From Lachnospiraceae bacterium (GTDB lineage: Bacteria; Bacillota; Clostridia; Lachnospirales; Lachnospiraceae): a stretch of DNA of 43,821 nt. This document shows, piece after piece, positions 1 through 7,738 of the stretch. The position numbers and the translations under genes were made by a program. Position 1 is the stretch's first letter. Every line of letters begins with the position of its first letter. The stretch covers positions 1 to 43,821 of the forward strand of contig JAQXNR010000034.1 of NCBI GenBank assembly GCA_029098105.1, read 5' to 3'. A model generated the notes under the pieces. That model saw only the letters and a list, made by a program, of their open reading frames with translations, made no database searches and was not told the origin of the DNA.

Positions 1-784
1 AGGAGGATATGGTCTTCAACTTCTGTGTCTCAAAAGTTACCTTCTTCAGAGAGGTACAGTGATAGAAAACTTCCTTTTCTATGGTTGTTACTTTTTTCGG
101 AATGGTGATGTTGGTTAAGCCGGATTCATAAAATGCTCCATTTTCAATTCTGGTTATGTTTTTGGGCAGGGTTATGGTTTTTAACTTTACACACTGACAA
201 AACATAGCTTGACTTATTTTTTTCAAATTTGGGGAGAGGGTTACTTTTTCCAACTTTTTGCAATTCCAAAATGCATATCTTCCTATTTGTGTTACATTCT
301 TAGAAATTTTAATTTCTTTTAACTCACTATCCCAAAAAGCATATTCGCTTATTTTTTTTAACTGATTTGGTAAAGTAATTTCAGAAATACCTGAACTCAT
401 AAAAGCGTCTGTTCCAATTTCCTTTAAACTTTTGGGAAGAGTCACCTGCTTTAATTTCCGACAATAATGAAAGGTTCCTTCTCCAAGGTAAGTGACTCCC
501 TCCTTTACTACTGCCTTTTGTATATCATCACTCCATTCATGCCATGCCCAATAACCTCCATTATAACTGCTATACTCATCATCCATTCTTCCCTTACAAC
601 TCAAGGTTAGCGTTTTTCTCTTCGTATTATAACTCCACTTCGTATCATAGAAATTCCCCGAGGTTTTCTTTTTCGCCATTACCTCCGGCACCAAGGACAG
701 CAGAAGACTGCACACGAGAAGCATTACCGCTGCTCTGTGCCAATCGTTTTGTTTCGCATTCTTCTTGTCTTTTCTTTTAAGCAT
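1..784 (-). CDS. BspA-like leucine-rich repeat surface protein, 3' end outside the window
   Basis: The frame is open from the ATG at 784 to the window edge (261 codons), so the C-terminus is not seen. A ribosome binding site AGGAGGG lies just upstream, at about 792-798. Residues 18-37 form a signal peptide (hydrophobic VMLLVCSLLLSLV, then VMA as a likely cleavage site). From about residue 90 it has LRR_5-type repeats of roughly 23 residues with the pattern LK-x-I-TLP-x-x-L-x-x-I-x-x-x-AF, for example around VTLPKSLKEIGTDAF. Family knowledge: BspA/TpLRR proteins are exported adhesins or surface proteins common in gut Lachnospiraceae. The substrate or ligand cannot be read from the sequence. 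It has its own promoter and appears monocistronic at its 5' end. Confidence 0.85.
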   Translation of the reverse strand, partial: MLKRKDKKNAKQNDWHRAAVMLLVCSLLLSLVPEVMAKKKTSGNFYDTKWSYNTKRKTLTLSCKGRMDDEYSSYNGGYWAWHEWSDDIQKAVVKEGVTYLGEGTFHYCRKLKQVTLPKSLKEIGTDAFMSSGISEITLPNQLKKISEYAFWDSELKEIKISKNVTQIGRYAFWNCKKLEKVTLSPNLKKISQAMFCQCVKLKTITLPKNITRIENGAFYESGLTNITIPKKVTTIEKEVFYHCTSLKKVTFETQKLKTISS

Positions 785-813
785 TGTATAACCCTCCTAT
801 AGTTGTTTTTTTT

Positions 814-841
814 AGTATACCACCACCAAACCATTAGTCAA
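814..841 (-). promoter_or_regulatory. Sigma-A type promoter of the LRR gene
   Basis: On the minus strand TTGACT (836-841) and TATACT (814-819) are separated by 16 bases. The start codon is about 30 bases downstream of the -10 element, leaving a short leader with AGGAGGG. Confidence 0.6.
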
Positions 842-877
842 TACAATATGCACAAATTTCAATTAAACATGCACGCA

Positions 878-931
878 AAAACCGCCTGTCAAAAATCAGC
901 AATTTTTCGCCGATTACCAACAAGCGGTTTT
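878..931 (-). terminator. Rho-independent terminator after the anti-sigma-like gene
   Basis: On the minus strand AAAACCGCTTGT pairs with ACAGGCGGTTTT (12 pairs, one G-U), and an inner stem AATCGGC/GCTGATT closes a GAAAAATT loop. Five T follow. The G-U pairs form only on the minus strand, which fits termination of the gene ending at 965. Confidence 0.7.
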
Positions 932-964
932 ATTCTCTACTTTTCTTTTTTCCTTCTGTATTTT

Positions 965-1882
965 CTATTTTAATGTATTTAAAAATTCCTTCATTGTATC
1001 GCGGGACACAGCTCCATAATAGATATACTCAATTCCCTCATAAACAAACGTAGCATAATTGTACTCTGTCACCTGTTGATTACTACGCTCTACCGCATTT
1101 GCTACGCCATCTGTCGGAAACGTATACAAAACTGCTTTTACTCCCAGATGTTTTAATGGATACAATTCCACATCAGAAATGTTTTCATCCTCTGTCAAAT
1201 CCATTTTTCGTCCGGCATACTCAATTTCATGGTCAATATAAGCATCCTCTTTATTTTCATCTGTACGAATAACAATGTTAACCCCAATCGGAGACTGGTA
1301 CTGTTCCCCACAATCATAAATACAACTATTATTTGTAGTAACTTCCGGGGTACTCTCCAGTTCTACATTTTGCAAATCCCCCATCACATAAAAATCATCC
1401 ACCAATAATGCTCCATAAAGATTTCCATTTTTCGATATATGGGGATTATATCGAACTAAATTACTTCCCTTTTCATAGGCCTGAGAAGATTGCAAAAGAG
1501 AGATTCCCAATTCTTGTTCCACATCTGCCAAAGTATCATATTTCCTATCTTCTTTACTGGCATCTTTACATATTTTGATATATTCCCCTGTCATTTCTAC
1601 ATTTTGTGGTTTTGCCTCATCCTTACCACCCAGAGTAATCGTAATCTGACTAGTAAATTGTTTCACCAGCCCCCGAACCTCAGCCGAAACCGCTGGAATC
1701 TGATACACTCCCGCAAATAATGCTAGTGCCGCTGCCACATACGCTAACTTTCTCCAACCCGTCTTATATCCTGCTCTTTTTCTTCCATTTCTTGGTTCCT
1801 TTGTCATAGCAAGAATCTGCTCATCAAATTCTGATCTGGTTTCCATTTTATCATACAATGTTTGATATTCTTCTAATCTCAT
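965..1882 (-). CDS. Membrane-anchored partner of the sigma factor (putative anti-sigma factor, DUF4179/DUF4367-like)
   Basis: 305 residues with the ATG at 1882, chosen because GGAGG sits 8 bases upstream; an in-frame ATG at 1897 lacks such a site. Residues 1-45 are hydrophilic and presumably cytoplasmic, residues 46-65 form one membrane segment, and the remaining ~240 residues would be outside the cell. The architecture (short N-terminal part, single membrane helix, long exported domain) and the 32-bp overlap with the upstream sigma gene match the sigma/anti-sigma pairs of Clostridia whose exported part belongs to DUF4179/DUF4367. I do not see a zinc-binding HxxxCxxC anti-sigma motif, so binding to the sigma factor is inferred from context. 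The signal sensed is unknown. Confidence 0.7.
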   Translation of the reverse strand: MRLEEYQTLYDKMETRSEFDEQILAMTKEPRNGRKRAGYKTGWRKLAYVAAALALFAGVYQIPAVSAEVRGLVKQFTSQITITLGGKDEAKPQNVEMTGEYIKICKDASKEDRKYDTLADVEQELGISLLQSSQAYEKGSNLVRYNPHISKNGNLYGALLVDDFYVMGDLQNVELESTPEVTTNNSCIYDCGEQYQSPIGVNIVIRTDENKEDAYIDHEIEYAGRKMDLTEDENISDVELYPLKHLGVKAVLYTFPTDGVANAVERSNQQVTEYNYATFVYEGIEYIYYGAVSRDTMKEFLNTLK

Positions 1883-2372
1883 AATCCATTCCTCCATTCT
1901 CCAACTCCAGTTTCAACAGTTCTCTGCCTTTTTTTAATCGCATTTTTACTGCCGACTCTCCACAATTTAATATTTCTGCAATCTCCCGGACATGATATCC
2001 TTCATAGTAATACAAAATCATTGGTGCCTTACATTTTTCCGGCAGTGCCAGCACTTCATCCAAAAGCGTTTCTTCCCGTCGGTCAAGATGCATCTGTTCA
2101 TAATCCGCGGCCTCAATACCGATGCAATTCCGATTCCAATACTGCTTTAACTCATTTTTGCAAAGATTTACAGTAACCCGAATCAACCAGCGCTTTTTAT
2201 GTTCCTCACTGGCAAACTCTGGAGACTCATACAATAATTTGGCAAATACTTCCTGCAAAATGTCTTCCGTATTTTCCCGTGTTTTTAAATAAGTAAATGC
2301 TATACGAAACAACAAATCCTTATAGTTATAATAACTTTCTTCAAATTCCTGAGTACTCAATTTCTGAACCAC
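1851..2372 (-). CDS. RNA polymerase sigma-70 family factor, ECF-like
   Basis: 173 residues from a GTG at 2372. AAAGGAGG lies 7 bases upstream of this GTG, whereas the in-frame ATG at 2390 overlaps the ribosome binding site. Region 2 spans about residues 10-75 and includes the typical stretch around NTEDILQEVFAKLL. Region 4 spans about residues 105-155, with the helix-turn-helix around VREIAEILNCGESAVKMRL. No region 1.1 or region 3 is visible, as expected for ECF or small sigma factors. It is translated together with the overlapping membrane protein downstream. Its promoter (TTGACC, TATAGT) is described separately. Family knowledge says such factors direct a stress regulon; the target promoters cannot be inferred here. 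Confidence 0.9.
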   Translation of the reverse strand: MVQKLSTQEFEESYYNYKDLLFRIAFTYLKTRENTEDILQEVFAKLLYESPEFASEEHKKRWLIRVTVNLCKNELKQYWNRNCIGIEAADYEQMHLDRREETLLDEVLALPEKCKAPMILYYYEGYHVREIAEILNCGESAVKMRLKKGRELLKLELENGGMDYEIRRISNIV

Positions 2373-2392
2373 ATTTTTCCCTCCTTTCACTT

Positions 2393-2422
2393 ACTATACA
2401 ATTCAAAAACAAAAACGGTCAA
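2393..2422 (-). promoter_or_regulatory. Promoter of the sigma/anti-sigma pair
   Basis: Minus-strand TTGACC (2417-2422) and TATAGT (2393-2398) are separated by 18 bases, about 20 bases upstream of the GTG start. The -35 box directly abuts the T-tract of the preceding terminator. Confidence 0.6.
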
Positions 2423-2423
2423 T

Positions 2424-2456
2424 AAAATAAAAAAGAAGCTTCCCGAAGGAAGCCTC
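2424..2456 (-). terminator. Rho-independent terminator after the AspA-like pair
   Basis: On the minus strand GAGGCTTCC and GGAAGCTTC form a 9-bp stem (one G-U) closed by a short TTCG-type loop, followed by TTTTTTATTTTATT. Confidence 0.85.
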
Positions 2457-2483
2457 TCACTCTATATAATCCATTGTCCTTAT

Positions 2484-3416
2484 TCATTCCTCTTCAGGAA
2501 TCAGTTTGAAGACAGCCGTATTCTGGTATGCCATCGTTTCATTGTGGGCAAACGCTACCGTTCCCTCCACGGGTGCCGTAATCTCCTGCTTCTGAACCCC
2601 CAGGTAAGGGTCCATAATTCTTGCCAGAACCTGTCCCGGTTCCACCTTTTCTCCCACGCTTACCTGTCCTTCAAAAAATCCGGCACAACCGGTTCGCACA
2701 TTTACAAACTCCGTACTCTCCACCACTCTGGAAATATAGCCTTCATAACCTTTGTAGCGGATGATTTCCTGCTTGGACATAAAATTAAGAATCGCTGCCA
2801 CCGCCTGCCGGGCACTGACTTTGTCCACATCCTTCGTGCTGGAAGTATATATGGAAAAAGCATCCGTATTCCACATCTGCCAGTTATAATTCAACGTTGC
2901 CGTATCAAAAGGCCGGGGATGGTGCAAAACCACATAAGGCAATCCAAACTGCTTTGCCAGTTCTACGTTTTCATTTCCAGTTTTCATCATCCGCACCTGG
3001 GGCACAAAGTTGCCCGGCATATAAAAAGAGGCAAACTGAATTCCATAACGGTACTGTTTCACCGTCTCAAAAATTCCTGCCGCAATACGCTGGGTCGTCT
3101 CTCCCAGGTCATACCCCGGATACATCCGGTTAATGTCCGTGTTGTCAATACTCCAGAAACGCTTTTTGATATTTACGGAATACGGATTCCCACAGGGAAT
3201 CACCAATATTTGATGTCCATCTAATATTCTTCCCTTTTTTTCCAGTTCCTGTAGTTTGCGAATCAACTGGGAGCAGACATAAATCTGCTGAAATTCATTT
3301 CCCCGCATACTTCCCATCACACATAACGATTTCTCTCCACTGCCAAACGTATATCCGGTGACACGGTAATCATCCCGATACAATGCTTTGATTTCAAACA
3401 CGGTATTCTGTTCCAT
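2484..3416 (-). CDS. AstE/aspartoacylase-like protein with degenerate metal site
   Basis: 310 residues of the succinylglutamate desuccinylase/aspartoacylase family (M14-like zinc carboxypeptidase fold), with a C-terminal beta-rich domain (about 225-305). The usual HxxE zinc motif (GxHGNE) reads MRGNE here: Arg38 replaces the first His ligand and Glu41 is kept. The substrate-binding Asn-Arg pair is present (Asn96, Arg97 before MYPG). The segment that should carry the second His ligand (DxH) reads IQFASFYM (126-133) and has no His. The ATG at 3416 is one base after the stop of the paralogous upstream gene, with AGGAGGG in front, so the two are translationally coupled. Zinc hydrolase activity is unlikely for this chain alone. 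Substrate unknown. Confidence 0.8.
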   Translation of the reverse strand: MEQNTVFEIKALYRDDYRVTGYTFGSGEKSLCVMGSMRGNEFQQIYVCSQLIRKLQELEKKGRILDGHQILVIPCGNPYSVNIKKRFWSIDNTDINRMYPGYDLGETTQRIAAGIFETVKQYRYGIQFASFYMPGNFVPQVRMMKTGNENVELAKQFGLPYVVLHHPRPFDTATLNYNWQMWNTDAFSIYTSSTKDVDKVSARQAVAAILNFMSKQEIIRYKGYEGYISRVVESTEFVNVRTGCAGFFEGQVSVGEKVEPGQVLARIMDPYLGVQKQEITAPVEGTVAFAHNETMAYQNTAVFKLIPEEE

Positions 3417-3417
3417 A

Positions 3418-4173
3418 TTATCTGCCCTCCTGACTTCGATTATACACTTCCTGTTTCAGAACCCGCCCCATCAAAGAGCCTTCCTCCACAACCGGGTATT
3501 CCCGAGTAGTAAAAAGCCAGCCATCTGCCGGAGACTTAATATCCGCAAGAAGTTTTCCGGTCAAAGGATTTACGATAGAACCAATATGGTCTCCTTCTTT
3601 TACCAGCGTTCCATGCATTCTGTCTTTTACATAAATCCCGGATACAGGAGCATTCAAATAATACACATCATACCCTTCTTCATCATAGGAAATCACTGGT
3701 GTGCGCACTTCGGAAACCGGTCCCTCCCAGATTCCCAGTTCTTCCATCATGGCAAAAATTCCATCTACCAACTGGTCGCCATACTCTTTTGTAATGCGCA
3801 TTCCTACGCCCATCTCTACCACCAGAGTTGCAATCCCGCGGCTATTTAAACTGAAGGCAAAAGTAGATTCCAGCACCGTTGCCGCGCCATGTACCCAAAT
3901 AAAATCCACGTTAGATTTTTTAGCAATAGGTACCAGCCAGTCCCGGTGCAGTTCATTGATTCGAATCTGTGGCACCTCCGTCAGAAAAATATTGCTGGCA
4001 TGGATATCCACACAAAGTTCTGCCCCTTCCATGTCTCTCATAATTTCCGCCGCTAAATATTCATTCATATCACCGTCTTCACTGCCGGGAAAAATACGGT
4101 TCATATCCAGATCAAACGCCGGAATTCCCCGGGTAATGGAATCAATCCCAAAAGGATTCATCGCCGGATACAC
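3418..4173 (-). CDS. AstE/aspartoacylase-like protein lacking the N-terminal HxxE segment
   Basis: 251 residues, paralogous to the downstream gene. It begins at the equivalent of residue ~74 of that protein. It keeps Asn25-Arg26 before IFPG, the DIH motif (His58) and a glutamate in TLVVEMG (Glu120) that matches the family's catalytic base, plus the C-terminal beta domain. It lacks the N-terminal strand with the HxxE zinc ligands, and an in-frame TAG lies six codons upstream of the chosen GTG, so no longer form exists. AAAGGAGG is only 3 bases before the GTG; an ATG at 4161 is a possible alternative start. The terminator of the upstream operon lies directly before it, so a truncated or rearranged 5' end is possible. 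Function uncertain. Confidence 0.7.
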   Translation of the reverse strand: MYPAMNPFGIDSITRGIPAFDLDMNRIFPGSEDGDMNEYLAAEIMRDMEGAELCVDIHASNIFLTEVPQIRINELHRDWLVPIAKKSNVDFIWVHGAATVLESTFAFSLNSRGIATLVVEMGVGMRITKEYGDQLVDGIFAMMEELGIWEGPVSEVRTPVISYDEEGYDVYYLNAPVSGIYVKDRMHGTLVKEGDHIGSIVNPLTGKLLADIKSPADGWLFTTREYPVVEEGSLMGRVLKQEVYNRSQEGR

Positions 4174-4206
4174 CTTCCTCCTTTCATCCTACCTGTATTT
4201 ATGAAA

Positions 4207-4241
4207 TAAAAAAAAGGCATCCTGCTCTCGCAAAACGCCTT
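4207..4241 (-). terminator. Rho-independent terminator of the marR operon
   Basis: On the minus strand AAGGCGTTTTGC pairs with GCAGGATGCCTT (12 pairs including G-U) around a GAGA loop, followed by eight T. It lies about 70 bases after the stop of the last gene of the operon (4311). Confidence 0.85.
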
Positions 4242-4310
4242 CGTTTCTTTCATCATACCACCAACCTCTAAAAAACGTCAATAGTTTTTTGCAACACGAT
4301 ACAAATCCCG

Positions 4311-4874
4311 CTATGGCATAGGCACCGTTACCTGATTCGTGGGCTCTTTGCCATACTCCTCATACACCCACTCATAAAAACAAATGGAACTGGTATCTTT
4401 CACCTCTTCTTCCGGTATTCCTACAATATATTGCATGTCCCGGCTACTGCCCGCCGGAATCGACAGCCCGTCCTGAATATAATCATATTTCAATTCTCCA
4501 TAATAACTTACCGGCCAGACACTTACCCGCTCTTCCGCTTGATTTTTTGCCTCAATGGACATATATCTCACATCACTGCTATAATAATTCTCTACTTTTA
4601 TCGTCGCAAGGTAATACTTCATATCTATTTTAAGAGACACACCATTCTCTGTAATTCGGGGGTCGTCTATGGAAATTTCCTCCATGGAAACCGCTTCTGC
4701 CAATTTGTAGTTCTGCCTGCTTGTGCCATGCTTCGATTCATCTGAATAATATACACTTACTACAGGCAGTTCAATTAACAGTAGCAGCACCAGAATTCCA
4801 TTAATTCCCATTTTTCGAAAAATCCAGACAAAAAAACGAATGAACAGAGAAATCACTTCACTAAAAAGATGCAT
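4311..4874 (-). CDS. Membrane-anchored hypothetical protein
   Basis: 187 residues. The N-terminus is amphipathic and aromatic (residues 1-20). A membrane segment follows at about 25-42, and the remainder is a hydrophilic beta-rich domain predicted outside the cell. Its start codon overlaps the stop of the preceding gene (TAATG), with GGAGG upstream, so the two are translationally coupled. Both have one membrane segment and an exported domain with strand patterns (IDMKYYLATIKVENYYSSD) like DUF4352-type domains, which suggests a paired function. I do not recognise a catalytic motif or a named family. It is the last gene of the operon before the terminator. Confidence 0.75.
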   Translation of the reverse strand: MHLFSEVISLFIRFFVWIFRKMGINGILVLLLLIELPVVSVYYSDESKHGTSRQNYKLAEAVSMEEISIDDPRITENGVSLKIDMKYYLATIKVENYYSSDVRYMSIEAKNQAEERVSVWPVSYYGELKYDYIQDGLSIPAGSSRDMQYIVGIPEEEVKDTSSICFYEWVYEEYGKEPTNQVTVPMP

Positions 4875-5728
4875 TACCGTGACACCTCCAATCCGTTCAC
4901 CTGAATATTCTCCCGCAGAGTTGTCATACTATATTCCTTCTCATCATAATCAAAACTGCCTACCCACAAACCAGCTACATCATCTTTTTTCACTAAATAA
5001 TAAATCAGCCCCTGGCGGTAACACAATGTTTCTTCCATTCCCAGTTTTCTCTCTTGTTCATAGTCCAGTCCCTTTGCCTCTCTCAATTTATACTCCCGTA
5101 CCGGCATCAGAATTGCACCACTTTTTGTCATCAGGTAACAAGTCATGTGAATATCAAAAATTTGCCAGTTTTCCTCTTCGATTTCTTCCAGTTCCTCCTG
5201 CGCCACAGAATTCTTCTCGCTTTGTGGAAAAATGGAATAGGACACAGCTACCGCTTCATATCCCTCCGGAATCGACAATCCCGTATTGTTGTCCACAACC
5301 GCTCCGGTAATAGAAATATCATAAGTGTCCTCCTCGCCTTCATAGGTAAAACTTTCCCCTACCGAACATTGCACCGCCTCAGGCAACTGCTGCACGCTCA
5401 TTTTCTCGTATTGCTGCTTTTGCTTTTCTTTTACCCCAATGATGGGAACCAATGCCGACAGTACAATCACCAACAGTAAAATCACCGTAACCATATAGTA
5501 GACTTTACTTCTTCGTTTTCTTTTCCCAGATTTTTCTGTGAAATCCCTATGTATTTCCTCCGGTTTCTTCTCCTCCCTTTTCTCCTGAGGAAACCCCCGC
5601 CATTCTTCCATCTTTGCTGCATCTGTCTCCGGCTCCTCTGTACGATAATACTCTCCGCATTTCGGACAGATGCCACTGTGCATTTCATAATCAAACCGTT
5701 TGTTACAACATTTACAACGAATCTTCAT
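4874..5728 (-). CDS. Zinc-ribbon membrane protein with exported domain
   Basis: 284 residues. The N-terminal 30 residues form a zinc ribbon (Cys5/Cys8 and Cys21/Cys24 in CPKCGEYY). A charged Lys/Glu-rich linker follows, then one membrane segment at about 76-99 and an exported domain of ~180 residues resembling DUF4352-type beta sandwiches. Family knowledge: zinc-ribbon plus membrane helix plus DUF4352 proteins are common in Firmicutes, without established function. It follows the DapF-like gene by 16 bases and overlaps the next gene by one base. An internal frame at 5482-5694 is a shadow. Confidence 0.8.
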   Translation of the reverse strand: MKIRCKCCNKRFDYEMHSGICPKCGEYYRTEEPETDAAKMEEWRGFPQEKREEKKPEEIHRDFTEKSGKRKRRSKVYYMVTVILLLVIVLSALVPIIGVKEKQKQQYEKMSVQQLPEAVQCSVGESFTYEGEEDTYDISITGAVVDNNTGLSIPEGYEAVAVSYSIFPQSEKNSVAQEELEEIEEENWQIFDIHMTCYLMTKSGAILMPVREYKLREAKGLDYEQERKLGMEETLCYRQGLIYYLVKKDDVAGLWVGSFDYDEKEYSMTTLRENIQVNGLEVSR

Positions 5729-5744
5729 GTGCCCTCTCCTCTAC

Positions 5745-6641
5745 CTATTTTTCCAAAAAAGAAGGCGTCAGTATCATCGTACCCACCTTCTGTACTTCTC
5801 CTGTCAGATAGACCAATCCCTCTGGTGTCATTTCTACTTCCAGCGTTCCTCCCGGCATACTTACCAGAACCCGGGAATCCACTTTTCCAATCCGATACAT
5901 AACTCCCGCTGCCGCACAGCAACTGGTTCCGGAAGCCAGCGTATACCCCGCCCCTCTTTCATAAATCTCCATTTCCATATGTTGGCGGTCTACTACCCGC
6001 ACCAGATTCATATTGATTCGTTTCGAAAAATAAGGGGACTGTTCTGCCGCTTTCCCCAACTGACAAACCCGTTCTCTGGACAGTTCCGGGGCAGCAACGA
6101 CACAGTGAGGATTTCCCACTGAAACGCAACTGCACTTGATGATTTCTCCGTCAAACACCAGAGGGACTTCCACCATTTCTTCCCCATAGCCATCCGGAAC
6201 ATGAACCGCCCCTATGCTTTTGGCATCAAATGCCAGTGTGCCCATAGACGTACGAATTGAGGAACCGGATGGGTTTAAATAATCCACCTGTACCTCTCCT
6301 CCCATCATCTCCACCACACAGGAATTTCCTGTTACATACCCGGAGTCTTTTAAATATCTGGCAAAAATCTGCACGCCATTTCCACTCTTCTCCGCCTGGC
6401 TGCCATCAGGATTCCAGATAGTAACTCCAAACCGTTCTTCCAACACCTCATTGCTATCTTTTTTCCAAACTTTCTTTCCCCAGCCGGGACCAGAGAGAAT
6501 CCCATCTGAACCGAAACCATAATGCCGCTCACAAATTCTTTGGACCTTGCCGGAATCCAACTGGGTAACATTTTTATAACAATCATAAACAAGGTAATCA
6601 TTTCCGAGACCATGATATTTTTCAAATCTCATTTTCTCCAT
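5745..6641 (-). CDS. Diaminopimelate epimerase-like protein with both catalytic Cys replaced by Ser
   Basis: 298 residues of the DapF fold, two halves of the same topology. Substrate-contact residues of DapF are kept: GLGND at 11-15, Asn77 in NPDGS, Gly87-Asn88, Asn177 in VGNPHC and Glu228-Arg229 in YERGAG. The first catalytic Cys (family motif ExCGNG) is Ser86 (EKSGNG, codon AGT). The second (ACGTG) is Ser237 (ASGTS, codon TCC). I checked both codons on the minus strand. In characterised DapF the two Cys act as the acid/base pair, so normal epimerase activity is doubtful. The start ATG has GGGG 8 bases upstream. It sits 32 bases after the PdaA-like gene. It could be an epimerase using Ser, a different isomerase, or a ligand-binding relic; I omit the dapF symbol for this reason. 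Confidence 0.85.
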   Translation of the reverse strand: MEKMRFEKYHGLGNDYLVYDCYKNVTQLDSGKVQRICERHYGFGSDGILSGPGWGKKVWKKDSNEVLEERFGVTIWNPDGSQAEKSGNGVQIFARYLKDSGYVTGNSCVVEMMGGEVQVDYLNPSGSSIRTSMGTLAFDAKSIGAVHVPDGYGEEMVEVPLVFDGEIIKCSCVSVGNPHCVVAAPELSRERVCQLGKAAEQSPYFSKRINMNLVRVVDRQHMEMEIYERGAGYTLASGTSCCAAAGVMYRIGKVDSRVLVSMPGGTLEVEMTPEGLVYLTGEVQKVGTMILTPSFLEK

Positions 6642-6673
6642 GCTGATAGCCCCTTATTCTTCCTTATCATAGT

Positions 6674-7720
6674 TTATTCGGAAGAATGCCTGCGGGTTCG
6701 ACAAATAGTAAACTTTTTCATCGCAGACACCCATGGACGGTACTCACTATTTCCCCCTACAAAGGCCCGTACATAGTATACGCCCGGTTCCCGGGGTTCC
6801 TCTGACAGCACTTCTCCATTCCTCCTGTAATACAGGATTCTCACATTGTCATCACCTTTTTTCCCCTGAACCCATGCCTGTACCGGATTACTGGCTGACG
6901 TTCTGGGAGCCAGAATCAGCCTATGTTCCTGCTCCTTTTGTGCCAATTCACATAGGGTATGGAAAGAATACCCCTTTTTCTTCATCTCCTGAATAATGGA
7001 GCCCAACGCCTCTGTATCCGATTCGGATATGACATGAAGCAGCGGAATCGCACCATTGTGGTAATAATCCAAAAATTGTTTCTTAATGGCGTCCGCTCCA
7101 GGCTGCTGGTTTACATCATAATCCATAAACGCCATACTCCAAAATACCGTCGTATAACCCAGGTCCTGCACTACTTTCAGTGTGCGCGGGCTCCATTCCC
7201 CCATAGGTGGTCGGAAATACCGGTCCATGGAGTAACCCGTCTTTTCTCTCATGTAGGCAGCACAATCGGCAAGTTCCTGGGAAATCTCTTTGGGACTCAA
7301 AGAAGGAGTGGACAAATGTCGACAGGTGTGGTTTCCCACCAGATGACCTTCCCGTTTCATCCGCTTGACCAAATCTACATTGTCAGCAATATAAGGCTTT
7401 GTTACAAAAAACAGCGCCTTCACCCCTTCTGCCTTTAAAACATCCAAAATTTTCCCAGTATAGCCGTTCTCATAACCGCAGTCAAAAGTTAAATATATAT
7501 TTTTCTCCTGGGTATTTACATAGTAATAAGCCCGTCTGTCAGCAAACACTTCACTGCCGGCATTGATTGGTACTTCATGGGACGTGTTCGTCATCAACCC
7601 CCAGCCCCGGGTCTCGTTATCATAATCCTCATAGGACGCCCCTCTTGTCTTCGTCCCTCCCATAGCCAGAAATATAGTTACCATCACAAAGCAAAATATT
7701 CGCCGGGTCGCGTTCCTCAT
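6674..7720 (-). CDS. pdaA: Polysaccharide deacetylase, PdaA type (peptidoglycan/muramic-delta-lactam)
   Basis: 348 residues. A signal peptide covers about residues 7-28. The NodB-homology domain spans about 75-265. Motif 1 is TFDCGYENG with Asp80, and the second Asp is Cys, a position that is also not Asp in PdaA of Bacillus. The metal His pair is His131 and His135 (GNHTCRH), motif 3 is RPPMGEW (170-176), and motif 5 is LLHVIS with His229. B. subtilis PdaA deacetylates MurNAc residues so that muramic-delta-lactam can form in the spore cortex, after CwlD removes the stem peptide; a CwlD-like amidase is encoded at 40148. A C-terminal ~70 residues with an Ig-like pattern is extra. It lies 18 bases after the citrate synthase gene in the MarR-led operon. 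Confidence 0.85.
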   Translation of the reverse strand: MRNATRRIFCFVMVTIFLAMGGTKTRGASYEDYDNETRGWGLMTNTSHEVPINAGSEVFADRRAYYYVNTQEKNIYLTFDCGYENGYTGKILDVLKAEGVKALFFVTKPYIADNVDLVKRMKREGHLVGNHTCRHLSTPSLSPKEISQELADCAAYMREKTGYSMDRYFRPPMGEWSPRTLKVVQDLGYTTVFWSMAFMDYDVNQQPGADAIKKQFLDYYHNGAIPLLHVISESDTEALGSIIQEMKKKGYSFHTLCELAQKEQEHRLILAPRTSASNPVQAWVQGKKGDDNVRILYYRRNGEVLSEEPREPGVYYVRAFVGGNSEYRPWVSAMKKFTICRTRRHSSE

Positions 7721-7738
7721 CCCACTCTCTTCCCTTCT

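Noticed and set aside
2544-3224. 226-codon plus-strand frame
   Set aside because: It is antisense to the AspA-like gene, has no ribosome binding site and a composition typical of a reverse-strand shadow.
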